Shown here: positions 1 to 8,317 of the stretch, one piece after another
Layout of the letters: every line of letters starts with the position of its first letter
Numbering within the stretch: position 1 is the stretch's first letter
DNA from: JBOGVZ01 sp050692985
GTDB taxonomy: Bacteria; Actinomycetota; UBA4738; CALAEC01
NCBI GenBank assembly: GCA_050692985.1
Contig: JBOGVZ010000077.1
Span: forward strand, 1-64,000
Length of the DNA stretch: 64,000 bases
Direction: 5' to 3'
Notes under the pieces: model-generated
What the model saw: only the letters and a program-made list of their open reading frames with translations
The model's database searches: none
Told to the model about the DNA's origin: nothing
Position numbers and translations under genes: made by a program

Positions 1-1
1 T

Positions 2-85
2 TTCATCGTTCTGTTGGGCAGTCGGCGGATCGGGCTCGCCGGGATCATTGAGCGCCTCGTCGCTACGAAACGTCCTCCGAAGTAA
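2..85 (+). CDS. C-terminal end of an unidentified protein (partial, enters from left edge)
   Basis: An open frame runs in from the left edge and stops with TAA at 83-85, giving about 27 residues that read FIVLLGSRRIGLAGIIERL and then a basic tail. A hydrophobic stretch followed by Gly-Leu-Ala-Gly and a short basic end resembles the last residues of a membrane transport permease such as LivM. That assignment is weak because so little is visible. No gene follows until the tRNA. Confidence 0.35.
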   Translation, partial: FIVLLGSRRIGLAGIIERLVATKRPPK

Positions 86-166
86 GTCTTCTGTCCGCGT
101 CAACCCATAGGAGGCTCACCTGGGTACCCTCAGTAGGAGGTTGTGACCGCCCGCCTGATGTCGGAC

Positions 167-188
167 CTGAAGCGATCGCTCGCTTCAG
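167..188. other. 9-bp inverted repeat (hairpin)
   Basis: Arms 167-175 and 180-188 are perfectly complementary (CTGAAGCGA / TCGCTTCAG) around a 4-nt loop. It lies about 80 bp after the partial gene at the left edge. There is no T-run after either arm, so a classical terminator is not clear. It directly precedes the phased repeats at 191. Confidence 0.35.
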
Positions 189-190
189 CT

Positions 191-223
191 TCGGATAGAA
201 TTCGGATAGAAATCGGATAGATG
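191..223 (+). repeat. Three tandem 11-bp repeats (TCGGATAGAAN)
   Basis: TCGGATAG starts at 191, 202 and 213, exactly 11 bp apart, so the copies face the same side of the helix. The unit is not a codon multiple and no gene is present. With the TTGGATT copies further right it resembles arm-type binding sites of a tyrosine recombinase near tRNA-Val. This is an inference from spacing only. Confidence 0.6.
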
Positions 224-383
224 GTCCGTTCATCGACGCGCCCAGGCGGAGCGCGGAACTTCAAAGCTGCCGGCTATCACCAATCGTCGGCGCGAAACCG
301 CAGGTCGTCCCTGCACAGATGTAGGGAGTGCCTTGCCGGGGGTTCAAACCTGCGCACCACGCCATACTGTCGCGCTGGACTTG

Positions 384-480
384 TTGGATTTCGGCCGCGT
401 TGGATTTTGTTGGATTTCCTCTCGGCGTCGACCTTCGACCGACCACAAAATCACTTCGCATGTTGGATTTTTGTTGGATT
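384..480 (+). repeat. Five TTGGATT repeats upstream of the tRNA-Val 3' end
   Basis: TTGGATT begins at 384, 400, 410, 463 and 474. The last two are 11 bp apart and extend to TGTTGGATTT. They lie about 80 and 90 bp from the 3' end of tRNA-Val, similar to the paired repeats next to the tRNA-Met att copies. The tract is visibly AT-richer than the rest of the window. Recombinase arm sites are the favoured reading. Confidence 0.5.
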
Positions 481-553
481 TCGCGCCGCGTTGAACGTAT
501 GTTCGCATCCGAAGAGACATCGAAAACGTGCGTTGACCTGCGACTTTGTTGTG

Positions 554-625
554 TGGGCGGTGACGGGTTCGAACCGCCGACCCCTGCGTTGTAAGCGCAG
601 TGCTCTCCCGCTGAGCTAACCGCCC
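554..625 (-). tRNA. tRNA-Val (anticodon UAC)
   Basis: The reverse strand folds as a full cloverleaf of 72 nt. The acceptor stem GGGCGGT pairs with ACCGCCC, the D-arm carries TAGCTCAG, the anticodon stem CTGCG/CGCAG encloses CTTACAA (anticodon TAC), and the T-loop is GTTCGAAC. The discriminator is A and CCA is not encoded. No duplicate of its 3' half was found in the window, but the sequence beside its 3' end contains phased direct repeats that suggest past use as an integration site. Confidence 0.94.
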
Positions 626-1349
626 AAAATGCCTGGTCAGAGCCACATTATCGTCGCGAACAGTCTCCCGCGATGAACGTGCGTCCAAACGAGCGCAGTG
701 CTCCCCGAGATCGAGTGAGGGCAAAACTCCTGGTCAGGGCACCCGAATGCAGTTGAGTCAAACGGAGCACTTCGCATCGACGCAGTACTCCATCGCACTG
801 ACCAAACGTTCGCCTTCGTGAAATCCCTGGTGAGGGACCAGATCATGTCGGCAACCCGCGCTCTAATGCGTCCATTCTGCGTCCATCGCGTGCGAGGGAC
901 GATCCCACGCCGCACACGCTAGTAATTCACGTGCTGCAGGAGATTCGACTTAGCCATGACTGAGGAAGCCCGCTGCTTGAGAATCTTCGATGCGGAGATC
1001 CATCCGCGGATGCTTTGGGACGAGCTGCCGACCGGGTTCCTCTGCTTGCCTGTTTCAGTCGTTCAGAGCGTACGGAAAGTGCCGTGCCGCTGACTCGTAC
1101 GTGCGCCCGCGCATCAAGCCACCGCGGTCTCGTGACGACTTGATACTCTCAGCCATTAACGCCTCCGACAGATCATCGAATGAAAGTGAAGGCCTACTGC
1201 ACGCCGGTCCTGAGCGTGTCAGGTGACAGGCGGAAGGCCACTGCATAGCCCATAGCAGGAGCAGCCTGTCGCCTAGGCCCCTCGTGAGGGCCACCGACGC
1301 ATCGAAACCGCGTCCAAGCCTTCAGCATCGGCGAGCTTGATTGCGGAAC
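626..1349. other. Gene-free stretch between tRNA-Val and the next gene
   Basis: No open frame here has convincing codon structure or a recognisable protein. The stretch holds a pair of TGCGTCCAT copies at 867 and 878, again 11 bp apart, and CTGGTCAG at two places. It looks like decayed or integration-associated sequence. Confidence 0.45.
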
Positions 1350-2045
1350 CTACGTGTTCGATGTCGGAAAGCGTGGAGCCTTGCGACGCAAGGGATCAAG
1401 TGCGCGCCGCTGTAACGAAAACAACATGGCTCCCACGCCTACAAACGCAATCGGTGCTTCGGCCGCGAGCATCAAGAGGACCACAATCGCAGCCGCGAGA
1501 GCCGCGTTCAGAGTCGCAACGATCGTCGCAGTCGCCTGGAAGTACTGCGCCCACGGCCGCAAGCCGGCCGAGCCGAGCAGATAGCTGGCCGAGAGACGCC
1601 TCTCGTCATCGTGGTGGCCGGTAGTGAAGTAAGGCTCGAGACCCGGAGCCATCTTCAAATAGGCGTTCCGCAACCGGTTCATTGCGAGCATCGTCTTCAC
1701 CTCTTCGCCATTGATCGCAACCAGTCGGAGGTGAGTCGCGACGCCGAGAAAGAGCACGACGGGCAGGAGGACCAAAGCGAAGGTATTGGTTCGACGGCCG
1801 AACCCGGTTGCATCGGCCAGCAATGCCAGAGCGATGATCGCCGCCGACAGAACGCTCAGGAACACGGTCGTGCGGCTCATCGCTTCGTTCCAAATCAAGG
1901 CACGTGAGCCGAGCAAACTCCAATGCTCGGTGGCAAGAATCGCGGCCGCGTCCGGGCCGAACGGACGGGATTCGGCCCCGTCGAACCTCCCCGTGGTCGC
2001 TCCCTTGTCTCGCGCAGCCTGGCCCGCGTCCTCAGTCTGATCCAT
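1350..2045 (-). CDS. Hypothetical four-helix membrane protein
   Basis: A 231-residue protein with a charged N-terminal 50 residues, then hydrophobic spans around residues 55-80 and 85-105, a soluble loop rich in Asp, Glu and His (about 110-160), and two more spans near 165-195 and 195-215. The start at 2045 is preceded by GAGGAGG about nine bases upstream. The overall shape (two helices, loop, two helices) is common in uncharacterised actinobacterial membrane proteins, and I do not recognise a named family. It stands alone between gene-free DNA and the DUF899 genes. Confidence 0.7.
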   Translation of the reverse strand: MDQTEDAGQAARDKGATTGRFDGAESRPFGPDAAAILATEHWSLLGSRALIWNEAMSRTTVFLSVLSAAIIALALLADATGFGRRTNTFALVLLPVVLFLGVATHLRLVAINGEEVKTMLAMNRLRNAYLKMAPGLEPYFTTGHHDDERRLSASYLLGSAGLRPWAQYFQATATIVATLNAALAAAIVVLLMLAAEAPIAFVGVGAMLFSLQRRALDPLRRKAPRFPTSNT

Positions 2046-2121
2046 TCCACTGCCTCCTCATCCCGACTCGTGATCGATCGCCGCAATAATCGCGATAATC
2101 GGGCACGGCCCTCCGCACGCG

Positions 2122-2906
2122 TCACGCGCTGTCGTACTCGTCGTGTCGACGGAACCAGATGAGGGGGGCGTCGTGGGTACGCGTCTCGTTTCGCCCTCGC
2201 GGTGCCCGGTCGAGCCACTGGTACATGCCCCAGAGAGCGTCCACCCCGCGCGCGTAGCCCGAGTAGGTGTGGTAGACGACGCCGTCCTCGAGCGCGAACG
2301 CGCTCATGCCGGGAGCTTCCCGCGTGTACGTCGCCCAGTCCGTGCCGGTACTGGCCGCCCACTAGGCGAGCGGTCCCTCCTTGCCAGCCTCCAGCGACGG
2401 CCGCACGTCCATCGCGCGGAAATTGTACTCGACGACTCCCGACTGCTGCTGTTCCTGGGTGTACGCCGCCTGGAAGTCGTAGTTGAAGTCGCTCCCGAAC
2501 GAAGACGCCCAGGAAAAGCTCCAACCCATCCGCCGCTTGTACGCCTGCAGCTTCTCGAGCGGCGCCCGCGACACCGCGGCGAGCATGACGTCGTGATTCG
2601 CGAGGTGGACGGCGAAGCCATTGAAGCCGTCCGCGATCGCCGAGCAGGCGGGACACCCCGCCGTGTACTCGGGCCCGAACATGAAGTGATAGACGAGGAG
2701 CTGCGAGCGTCCTCTGAAGAGATCGGCGAGGGACGCCGTGCCCTCGTCGGTCTCGAAGCTGTACTCCTTGTCGATTCGCACCCAGGCAGCTCCTGCCGCC
2801 ACCGCGCCAGCTCGTCGCCGCGCCGCGTGAGCTCTTTCTCCGCCTCGAGCAGCTCCAGCCGGGCCGCAAGCCACTCTTCACGTGCTCCGATCTTGTGGTC
2901 AGTCAT
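2122..2906 (-). pseudogene. DUF899 thioredoxin-fold protein, broken by a frameshift and an in-frame TAG
   Basis: The reading starts MTDHKIGAREEW, as in intact DUF899 proteins, with the ribosome site GAGGGAG upstream. Near 2787 one base is missing: the expected ELPWVRIDKEY is split between two frames. The second frame continues through the redox motif GCPACSAIADGF and the conserved YKRRMGW, then meets an in-frame TAG at 2362-2364. The same frame resumes as TGTDWATYTREAPG and ends at 2122 after the DUF899 tail GLWGMYQWLDRAPRG-like region. About 15-20 residues expected before the stop also appear missing. The gene follows an intact DUF899 and a DUF2182 gene on the same strand. It is probably non-functional, unless the frameshift is a sequencing error. 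Confidence 0.8.
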
Positions 2907-2963
2907 TGTTGCTCCCTCTTGTCGTCACAACCGCTTGCGCCTGGCCGTGCGACCGATGACGTC

Positions 2964-3620
2964 TCACATCGGTGGCGTGAGTCCAGGAACCGACGAGGGC
3001 GCGAGGACGATCAGGATTCCAAGTCCTACGATCGCTAGCGCCAGCGACACATCGATGGCTGCCTTCGCGGGCAGGAGTTTCTGGGCGAGGACGAGGACGG
3101 CGATCACGGACATCCAGGTGAGGCTCATGACGCCCAGCGCCACCAGCATGAGCATCAGCCCGATGCTCGAGCCGACACAGTAGCGGCCGAACTGGAATCC
3201 AGAGCGGACGCTCTCGCGGCACCTGCGGCGGCAATGATGCTTGAGTGGTGTGAACTCGTAGACACCTGCCGCGATCGCAACCGCCCCGGCGGCGAAAGAC
3301 TCGTGCGGCCGGTACAACGCATACACCACGAAGCCGACGAGTGTCCAAACGGCAAGGTAGGACCCGACGAAGAGCGGCACGGCGCGCGCACGACCACTGG
3401 CATGAGCGTGTCTCAGGACTGCCGGAGTGGCGCCGGGCAGCATCATCGCCGCCATCATCGACACCCACAGGGCGACAAAGAATCCGAACGAGCCGAGCTC
3501 GGTTGCAGCGCCCATGTCCATCCCGTTCATCTGTTGGACCACGACTACCCAGGATGCGCCCGCGAGCCCGAGGGTCGCCGCCAGCGCGGCTGCCGTCGCG
3601 GCTGTCCTAGCGCTCGTCAT
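2964..3620 (-). CDS. DUF2182 integral membrane protein, predicted metal-binding
   Basis: A 218-residue protein with about six hydrophobic segments. It shows the DUF2182 features: a Met-rich stretch GMDMG after the first helix, WVSMMAAMMLPGATP, a Cys/His cluster (HHCRRRCR) between helices four and five, and the late motif QKLLPAKAA. DUF2182 proteins are described as predicted metal-binding membrane proteins; their activity is not established. The ATG at 3618-3620 is chosen because the longer frame would overlap the upstream DUF899 gene by 32 bp. It sits between two DUF899 genes on the same strand, so the three were probably one transcript. Confidence 0.8.
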   Translation of the reverse strand: MTSARTAATAAALAATLGLAGASWVVVVQQMNGMDMGAATELGSFGFFVALWVSMMAAMMLPGATPAVLRHAHASGRARAVPLFVGSYLAVWTLVGFVVYALYRPHESFAAGAVAIAAGVYEFTPLKHHCRRRCRESVRSGFQFGRYCVGSSIGLMLMLVALGVMSLTWMSVIAVLVLAQKLLPAKAAIDVSLALAIVGLGILIVLAPSSVPGLTPPM

Positions 3621-3645
3621 GGCTGGAGTCCGAATGCCCGCTCGC

Positions 3646-4383
3646 TCAGGACGGGTACTCGTCTTTGCGCCAGGCACGCGGCTCCTCCGGTTGTGGCTTC
3701 GGCGTCCGCTCCAGCAGCATGTTGAAGTGGGGGGCGACGAACGGATCGGGCGCCATCACCGTGTAGGTGTGGTAGATGGTCCCATTCTCACGGGCGAACG
3801 CGATATATCCCGGGCCTTCGCGGAGGCCGTCCTTGAGCTCTGCGCCAACCTGCGCCGACCATTCCTGGAGCCAGTCCGGCGGGTTGGCGATCATCTCTTG
3901 GACCTCAGGGATCTGCTGTGCCTGCTCTTCGGTCAACGCTAGCTCGAAGTCCCATGGGAAGTCGGTCTCGTAGGTCGACACGTAAGGGAACTGCCAGCCC
4001 ATCCGCTTCTTATAGTCGGTCAGGCGGTCGATCGGCGCCCGCGAGAAGCAGAGGAACGTGACGTCCCGCTTGTTCAGATGGATCAACTGGCCGTCGAATC
4101 CATCCGCGAGGCTCGTGCAGCCGGGGCATGCCCCGACCTCGTAATTCGGCCCGTACATGATGTTGTAGGCGAGGAGCTGCGAGCGGCCATCGAACAGCTC
4201 GGCGAGGGTCTTCTTCCCGTCGTCGGTGTCGAACTCGTACTCTTTCGCGACCGGGACCCAGGGGAGCTCGAGCCGCTTCCTCTTGATCTCCTCGTTTCGC
4301 TCGGCGTGTTCCGCCTCGAGCTTCGCCAGCTCGTCGCGTGCCGCCTGCCATTCTTCGCGCGTTCCGATCTTGTGCTCGGCCAT
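3646..4383 (-). CDS. DUF899 family thioredoxin-like protein (intact copy)
   Basis: A 245-residue protein starting MAEHKIGTREEW at an ATG preceded by AGGAGGGAGG. DUF899 proteins have a thioredoxin-like fold and are often annotated as predicted dithiol-disulfide isomerases. The redox centre appears here as GACPGCTSLADGF (CPGC), followed by the conserved YKKRMGWQFPYVSTY. The C-terminus has the family pattern GTIYHTYTVMAPDPF. It heads a three-gene unit with DUF2182 and a broken DUF899 paralogue. The substrate is unknown. Confidence 0.85.
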   Translation of the reverse strand: MAEHKIGTREEWQAARDELAKLEAEHAERNEEIKRKRLELPWVPVAKEYEFDTDDGKKTLAELFDGRSQLLAYNIMYGPNYEVGACPGCTSLADGFDGQLIHLNKRDVTFLCFSRAPIDRLTDYKKRMGWQFPYVSTYETDFPWDFELALTEEQAQQIPEVQEMIANPPDWLQEWSAQVGAELKDGLREGPGYIAFARENGTIYHTYTVMAPDPFVAPHFNMLLERTPKPQPEEPRAWRKDEYPS

Positions 4384-4695
4384 CTCGTCCTCCCTCCTGT
4401 GAGCTCGGCCGTTCCGACCGATTCGATGTACCGGCCGCAAAACTACTCCGACACCAACTACGACTCCAGATCGCTCGCAAACTCATCGCGAAGGCGGCGG
4501 ACACGCCCGGTTCCGGTGTCAGGCGTCGGCGGGACACAACCGCCCCTTGGTGCGGCAGGCGGAGATGTGTTGTGGGACGCCCTCACGGCGCAGGGCCTCC
4601 GACGCTCCGCCGAGATTTCGGCTTCATCCGGGGTGTCTGCCCGTCGCCGAGGACAGGCTATACGGCCTGGTAACGATCTTGCCCACGGTAGGCCC
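4384..4695. other. 312-bp intergenic stretch
   Basis: I see no gene with coding character here. It should contain the promoter of the DUF899 unit (reading left) and the 3' flank of the cyclase gene. No clear terminator hairpin was found. Confidence 0.4.
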
Positions 4696-6000
4696 CTAAG
4701 GCGTGTCGTCCGACCGTGGCCCGACGAGGAACCAGGTGTCCGTCGGTCCCTTGCCCTTGACCTCGATCGTTCCCCGCGGCGTGCACACGAACTCGTCCTT
4801 CAGCAGCTCGTACGTGGCGCGGGTGATCTGGATCTCACCGGGCGTGCCGTTGGTCTCCATCCGGCTCGCCAGGTTCACGGCGTCGCCCCAGAGATCGTAG
4901 AGGAAACGTTTCGTGCCGATCACCCCCGCGATGACCGGCCCGGAGTTGATCCCGATCCTCAGCGTGAGACCCGGCCGGCCGGCGATCGCCGAAGTCGCGA
5001 TCGCGTCCTGCATCTCGAGCGCCACGAGCGCGGCCTTGCGCGCGTGATGGGGACTCGGATCGGGCACACCCGATGCGGCCATGTAGCAGTCTCCGATCGT
5101 CTTGATCTTCTCCATCCCGTGCCGCTCGACGAGCGTGTCGAAATGGGAGAACAGCTGATCGAGGATGCCGACGACCTCTGCCGGCGCGAGGCGGCGCGAG
5201 AGGGGCGTGAAATCCACGACGTCGGCGAACAGGATAGAGGCCGACTCGAAGTGGTCAGCGATCGATTGGGTCGCGCTCTTCAGGCGCTCCGCGATCGAGT
5301 TCGGCAGGACGTTCACCAGGAGTGCTTCGGCTTTCTCCTGCTCGGCGCGGAGTGCCTGCAGCGCCGCATCGCGCTGGTTCGCGAACAGGGCAAGGAGCGT
5401 GAAGGCGACCGAGCCGGCACCGGCGATGTTCAAGGCCAGCATCGTGCTGGTGAACCAGATGGGAAGGTCCGCGTCGGCAAAGAGCACCTCGCCCAGGATC
5501 CCTGTGAGCAGGAAGACGAACAGGAAGGCGGCGAACCAGCGGATGGCTCGACGCACATCGAGGAAGACGAGGGCTCCCAGCGGGGCCAGGATGCCCCAGA
5601 GCCCGACCCCGCCGGACGGAAGGAACCCGCCCACGAGCATCAGACCGCCGGCCGTCGGCGCGATGAGGATGTCGAGGAGTTGCACCAGGAGGAGGAACCG
5701 GAAGCTCTTGGTCCGCGCGAACACCACCAGGGACGCGACCGAAATCGCCAGGTAGGCGAAGGGAGCGACGCCCACCGGCGAGCCGAGGGCAAGGTAAAGG
5801 ATGCCCCACAAGGCAGACACGGGTGCGATCAGGACGGCGAGGAGGACGAGGAGCGACTTCTTCTGTCGTAGATCCTCGTCGTCCTGGGGATCTGCGCCGA
5901 TCCTGGAAAGCCGTGCCGCCAACGTGGCGCGCCAACCGAGAGATGGTTGGCCGCGCGACTCGGTCGGGGTTGTGGTCTCGGATACCTTCATAGCGCGCAT
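4696..6000 (-). CDS. Membrane-anchored class III adenylate cyclase
   Basis: A 434-residue protein with six hydrophobic spans (about residues 45-230) followed by a class III nucleotide cyclase domain. The domain shows ASILFADVVDFT (first metal Asp), KIKTIGDCYMA (Lys for adenine recognition and second metal Asp), and YDLWGDAVNLASRM (Asp for purine specificity, Asn and Arg for catalysis). These residues fit ATP rather than GTP as substrate, so cAMP production at the inner membrane face is expected. ATG at 6000 is used; another ATG lies at 5991. A relic of a second cyclase lies at 44210-44360. Confidence 0.88.
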   Translation of the reverse strand: MRAMKVSETTTPTESRGQPSLGWRATLAARLSRIGADPQDDEDLRQKKSLLVLLAVLIAPVSALWGILYLALGSPVGVAPFAYLAISVASLVVFARTKSFRFLLLVQLLDILIAPTAGGLMLVGGFLPSGGVGLWGILAPLGALVFLDVRRAIRWFAAFLFVFLLTGILGEVLFADADLPIWFTSTMLALNIAGAGSVAFTLLALFANQRDAALQALRAEQEKAEALLVNVLPNSIAERLKSATQSIADHFESASILFADVVDFTPLSRRLAPAEVVGILDQLFSHFDTLVERHGMEKIKTIGDCYMAASGVPDPSPHHARKAALVALEMQDAIATSAIAGRPGLTLRIGINSGPVIAGVIGTKRFLYDLWGDAVNLASRMETNGTPGEIQITRATYELLKDEFVCTPRGTIEVKGKGPTDTWFLVGPRSDDTP

Positions 6001-6161
6001 CTTCACTCGTTGCCACAAGACACGATAACGCTTGGAGTCCACGACGCACCTGCAGCGAGTGGTGGTGATGCCTGGTCCTGACCAGATCGCTGCTTGTCGC
6101 GAATAGATCACTGCATGAACCGGTGCATTCCGTGGGCTGTGCCGTGGATCCAGACGGGCGC

Positions 6162-6189
6162 GGGACAGATGCGCGACCACCGCGGGACA
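6162..6189 (+). other. Paired GGGACA repeats left of the diverged att copy (candidate recombinase arm sites)
   Basis: GGGACA occurs at 6162 and 6184, 22 bp (two helical turns) apart. The right copy starts 67 bp before the att-like repeat at 6251, the same distance seen at 7874/7941 and 19806/19873. Binding by an integrase is inferred. Confidence 0.5.
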
Positions 6190-6250
6190 CACATATGCTC
6201 CGAGTCACAGGAAACCCCTGCTAACACGCCGCTGATCTGCGGTCTTGTTC

Positions 6251-6291
6251 GTGGGGCGGGCTGGACTCGAACCAGCGACCGACGAATGAGT
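6251..6291 (-). repeat. Diverged partial copy of a tRNA-Met 3' half (att remnant)
   Basis: The 41 bases correspond to the T-arm and acceptor 3' strand of a tRNA like the tRNA-Met at 19874, with GTGGGGCGGG at the 3' end and ATGAGT at the inner end. The T-stem is CTGG/CCAG instead of GAGG/CCTC, so the changes are compensatory and the copy came from a functional tRNA in another lineage. The 5' half is absent, so it is not a working tRNA. It marks the edge of an older integration. Confidence 0.75.
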
Positions 6292-6394
6292 CCCCGATCT
6301 GGGAATGCGCTGACCTGCAGGAATTCTTGAACCTGCTGGTCAGGAGCATCCCGTGAGCATCGGCGTTCCTACGATCGCCCGCGTCGCGGTACCT

Positions 6395-7765
6395 TCAGGG
6401 CTTGATGTTCTGGTTCAGGCGAAACATGTTGTCTGGGTCGTACTTCCGCTTCACCTCGACCAAGCGATCGTAGTTGCCCTTGTAGTTGCTCCTGATCCGG
6501 TCCTGGTCGTCCCCCGCCATGAAGTTGATGTAGCCGCCCTCCTCTGAGAGCGGCGCGATGGCCTCGTAGTAGTCCCGCACCCACTTGATGTTGTCCTCGT
6601 TCTGCGCTGGGTCCGGCCACATCCCGGCGACCACCGTGGCGAAGTTCGCGTCGCGGAAGGCGAAGGCCGTGGCATCGGGCGCCACGCGGTGGCAGGCGCC
6701 GTTGACGGGATAGATGTGGACCGTCGACTGAAGGACGGGAACCTGTGACCCGTGGACGATGTGGGCGTCGATCGCCTCGTCGGTCAGCTCGGTCACGAAG
6801 TTCCCCTTCCAGTAGTGCTGGAGCCCGGGCGGGTAGAGCGCGTCGAACGCGCTGTTGAGGGCAGGGTACGGCATGGGCCCCACGTGTTCCGCGACGACCG
6901 GCGCCACCTCGCGGAGCGGGGCGAGCGCCCGTTCGCCCTGGTCGATCGGCCCGGCCCAGCACGCCACGAAGATGGCGAACTTCTCCCCGTGTCGGTCTTC
7001 GGGAATGAACGGGAGCGGCGGGGCGATCTGGAAGGCAGGGAACCCGCCCATCTCTTCGGGAGCGTCCTTGATGAAGTCGCGGTAGAACTCCAAGAGGTTT
7101 CGGGCCTGATCGAGCTCGAAGAACATCGGGCCGCCGTAGATCGCCCGGATCGGGTGGAGACGGTATTCGAACGAGGTCACCACACCGAAGTTGCCGCCGC
7201 CGCCGCGGATGGCCCAGAAGATGTCATCGTTCTCCTGGTCGCTCGCCGTGATCGACCGGCCATCCGCCGTAACCACCTCGGCCGAGATGAGGTTGTCGCA
7301 GGAGAGGCCGACGCCGCGAGCCAGGTACCCGATGCCCCCGCCGAGGGTGAGACCACCGATGCCGGTGGTGGACACGATGCCCCCGGTGGTGGCCAGGCCG
7401 TGAGCGTGGGTCGAGTCGTTGAAGATGCCCCACGTGGCTCCGCCCTCGGCGCGAGCCGTCCGGCGCTCAGGATCTACGGTGACATCCTGCATGCCCGACA
7501 GGTCGACCACCACCGCGTCGTCCCCGGTGCCGAACCCGGGGACGCTGTGTGCGCCCCCGCGCACCGCCACGGCGAGCTCGTTCTCGCGGGCGAAATCCAC
7601 GGCGGCAGCGACGTCGGCGGTCCCCGTGCACCGCACGACCACGCGAGGACGGCGGTCGATCATCGCGTTGTGGACCTTGCGGGCCTCCTCGTAGCCCTCG
7701 TCCTCGGGGACGATCACGCCCCCCTGTGTCCGGTCGCGGAGCTCCTCGATCGTTCCCCCAGCCAT
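6395..7765 (-). CDS. FAD-binding oxidoreductase, berberine-bridge-enzyme-like
   Basis: A 456-residue protein of the FAD_binding_4 plus BBE architecture. The N-terminal half has RGGAHSVPGFGTGDD, whose His normally carries the covalent FAD link, then GGLTLGGGIGYLAR and WAIRGGGGNFGVVTSFEY. The C-terminal BBE motif is KYDPDNMFRLNQNI. The second (cysteinyl) FAD attachment site of bicovalent members is not obvious. The ATG at 7765 has GAGGAGGGAG upstream, which favours it over longer starts. Such enzymes oxidise alcohols, sugars or alkaloid-like substrates with O2; the substrate cannot be read here. It is the only gene in the small remnant 6251-7984. Confidence 0.88.
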   Translation of the reverse strand: MAGGTIEELRDRTQGGVIVPEDEGYEEARKVHNAMIDRRPRVVVRCTGTADVAAAVDFARENELAVAVRGGAHSVPGFGTGDDAVVVDLSGMQDVTVDPERRTARAEGGATWGIFNDSTHAHGLATTGGIVSTTGIGGLTLGGGIGYLARGVGLSCDNLISAEVVTADGRSITASDQENDDIFWAIRGGGGNFGVVTSFEYRLHPIRAIYGGPMFFELDQARNLLEFYRDFIKDAPEEMGGFPAFQIAPPLPFIPEDRHGEKFAIFVACWAGPIDQGERALAPLREVAPVVAEHVGPMPYPALNSAFDALYPPGLQHYWKGNFVTELTDEAIDAHIVHGSQVPVLQSTVHIYPVNGACHRVAPDATAFAFRDANFATVVAGMWPDPAQNEDNIKWVRDYYEAIAPLSEEGGYINFMAGDDQDRIRSNYKGNYDRLVEVKRKYDPDNMFRLNQNIKP

Positions 7766-7862
7766 GGCTCCCTCCTCACGAGCGCGTGAGGCATTCGTAC
7801 CATGGATCCACCCTGCCCGGGGCCCGACGGGCCCGCCGGAGCGTCCGACGGCCGTCCGAGAC

Positions 7863-7879
7863 GGGACACAGACGGGACA
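7863..7879 (+). other. GGGACA repeat pair, 11 bp apart, left of att at 7941
   Basis: GGGACA begins at 7863 and 7874. The copies lie 78 and 67 bp before the att repeat at 7941, matching the offsets of the GTTGGCA pair before the att at 19873. They are candidate arm-type sites of the recombinase that served the neighbouring small element. Confidence 0.5.
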
Positions 7880-7940
7880 CATCTCCGCGCGACTGGGGCG
7901 ACTCTAGGAGAAAAAAGGCTCCTGACCTGTGGTTTCCCTC

Positions 7941-7984
7941 GTGGGGCGGGGAGGACTCGAACCTCCGACCGACGGATTATGAGT
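7941..7984 (-). repeat. Left att site: exact 44-bp copy of the tRNA-Met 3' half
   Basis: All 44 bases are identical to 19873-19916, covering the acceptor 3' strand, T-arm, variable loop and the anticodon loop as far as ATGAGT. Beyond 7984 the sequences diverge. The 5' half of the tRNA is missing. With the integrase next to the full tRNA this is the far attachment site of the island. Confidence 0.88.
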
Positions 7985-8048
7985 TTGATCCCGGGAGGCG
8001 TCTAGCCTGCTAGATCGAGCACCACATGCCGCTTGACCAGGGATTTCC

Positions 8049-8110
8049 TTCCGCAATACGGTCCGGCCTTTCGCAACGTTTCGCAGTCCATCGCGGGGCC
8101 AATGCGGGGC
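8049..8110 (+). repeat. Phased short repeats just inside the left end of the island
   Basis: TTTCGCA occurs at 8069 and 8079 with a variant TTCCGCA at 8049. GCGGGGC occurs at 8093 and 8104, 11 bp apart, in contexts resembling the CGGGACACAT units at 7862. No gene is present from 7985 to 8317. The positions suit the other arm of the recombination site. Confidence 0.4.
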
Positions 8111-8317
8111 ACATGAGCCCCCGCTTCTGCTACATAAGATTCAGAATCCGGGTGGCCGAAGTTTCCGGACGCGTTGGGCCTCCATACTCCCGGGCGGGGG
8201 ATTCGAGGGGACCCGTGGACTCCTGCTTCCCGCTTCTCGAGCAACCGCTTCAGGCCGGACCAGATCGGGGCCACCCGAAGCGCGAATGCCACCTGATGAG
8301 TCCTGCGACATTCTCGC

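Larger units (their letters stand above)
6251..7984. mobile_element. Small integration remnant between two tRNA-Met 3'-half repeats
   Basis: The interval is bounded by the diverged att copy at 6251 and the exact copy at 7941. It contains one gene, an FAD-linked oxidase, and the GGGACA pair near its right end. No integrase is present, so it is probably a deleted or satellite element sharing the tRNA-Met site with the larger island to its right. Confidence 0.5.

Noticed and set aside
191..480. CRISPR array
   Set aside because: Units are 7-11 bp, without 25-40 bp repeats and unique spacers, and no cas gene is present.
637..915. 92-codon minus-strand frame after tRNA-Val
   Set aside because: No ribosome site, no codon bias, no similarity; the tract contains short repeats.
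2362..2364. In-frame TAG in DUF899 as recoded codon
   Set aside because: The codon is amber, not TGA, there is no reason to expect pyrrolysine here, and the same gene also has a frameshift, so decay is simpler.
6251..6330. Possible tRNA gene
   Set aside because: Only the 3' half of a cloverleaf is present; no D-arm or acceptor 5' strand can be found.
7941..8015. Second tRNA-Met gene
   Set aside because: Identity to tRNA-Met stops after 44 bases; the 5' half is unrelated sequence, so it is an att copy.
8002..8292. 96-codon minus-strand frame between att and the peroxiredoxin gene
   Set aside because: No ribosome site or recognisable domain, and it overlaps the phased repeats at the island end.
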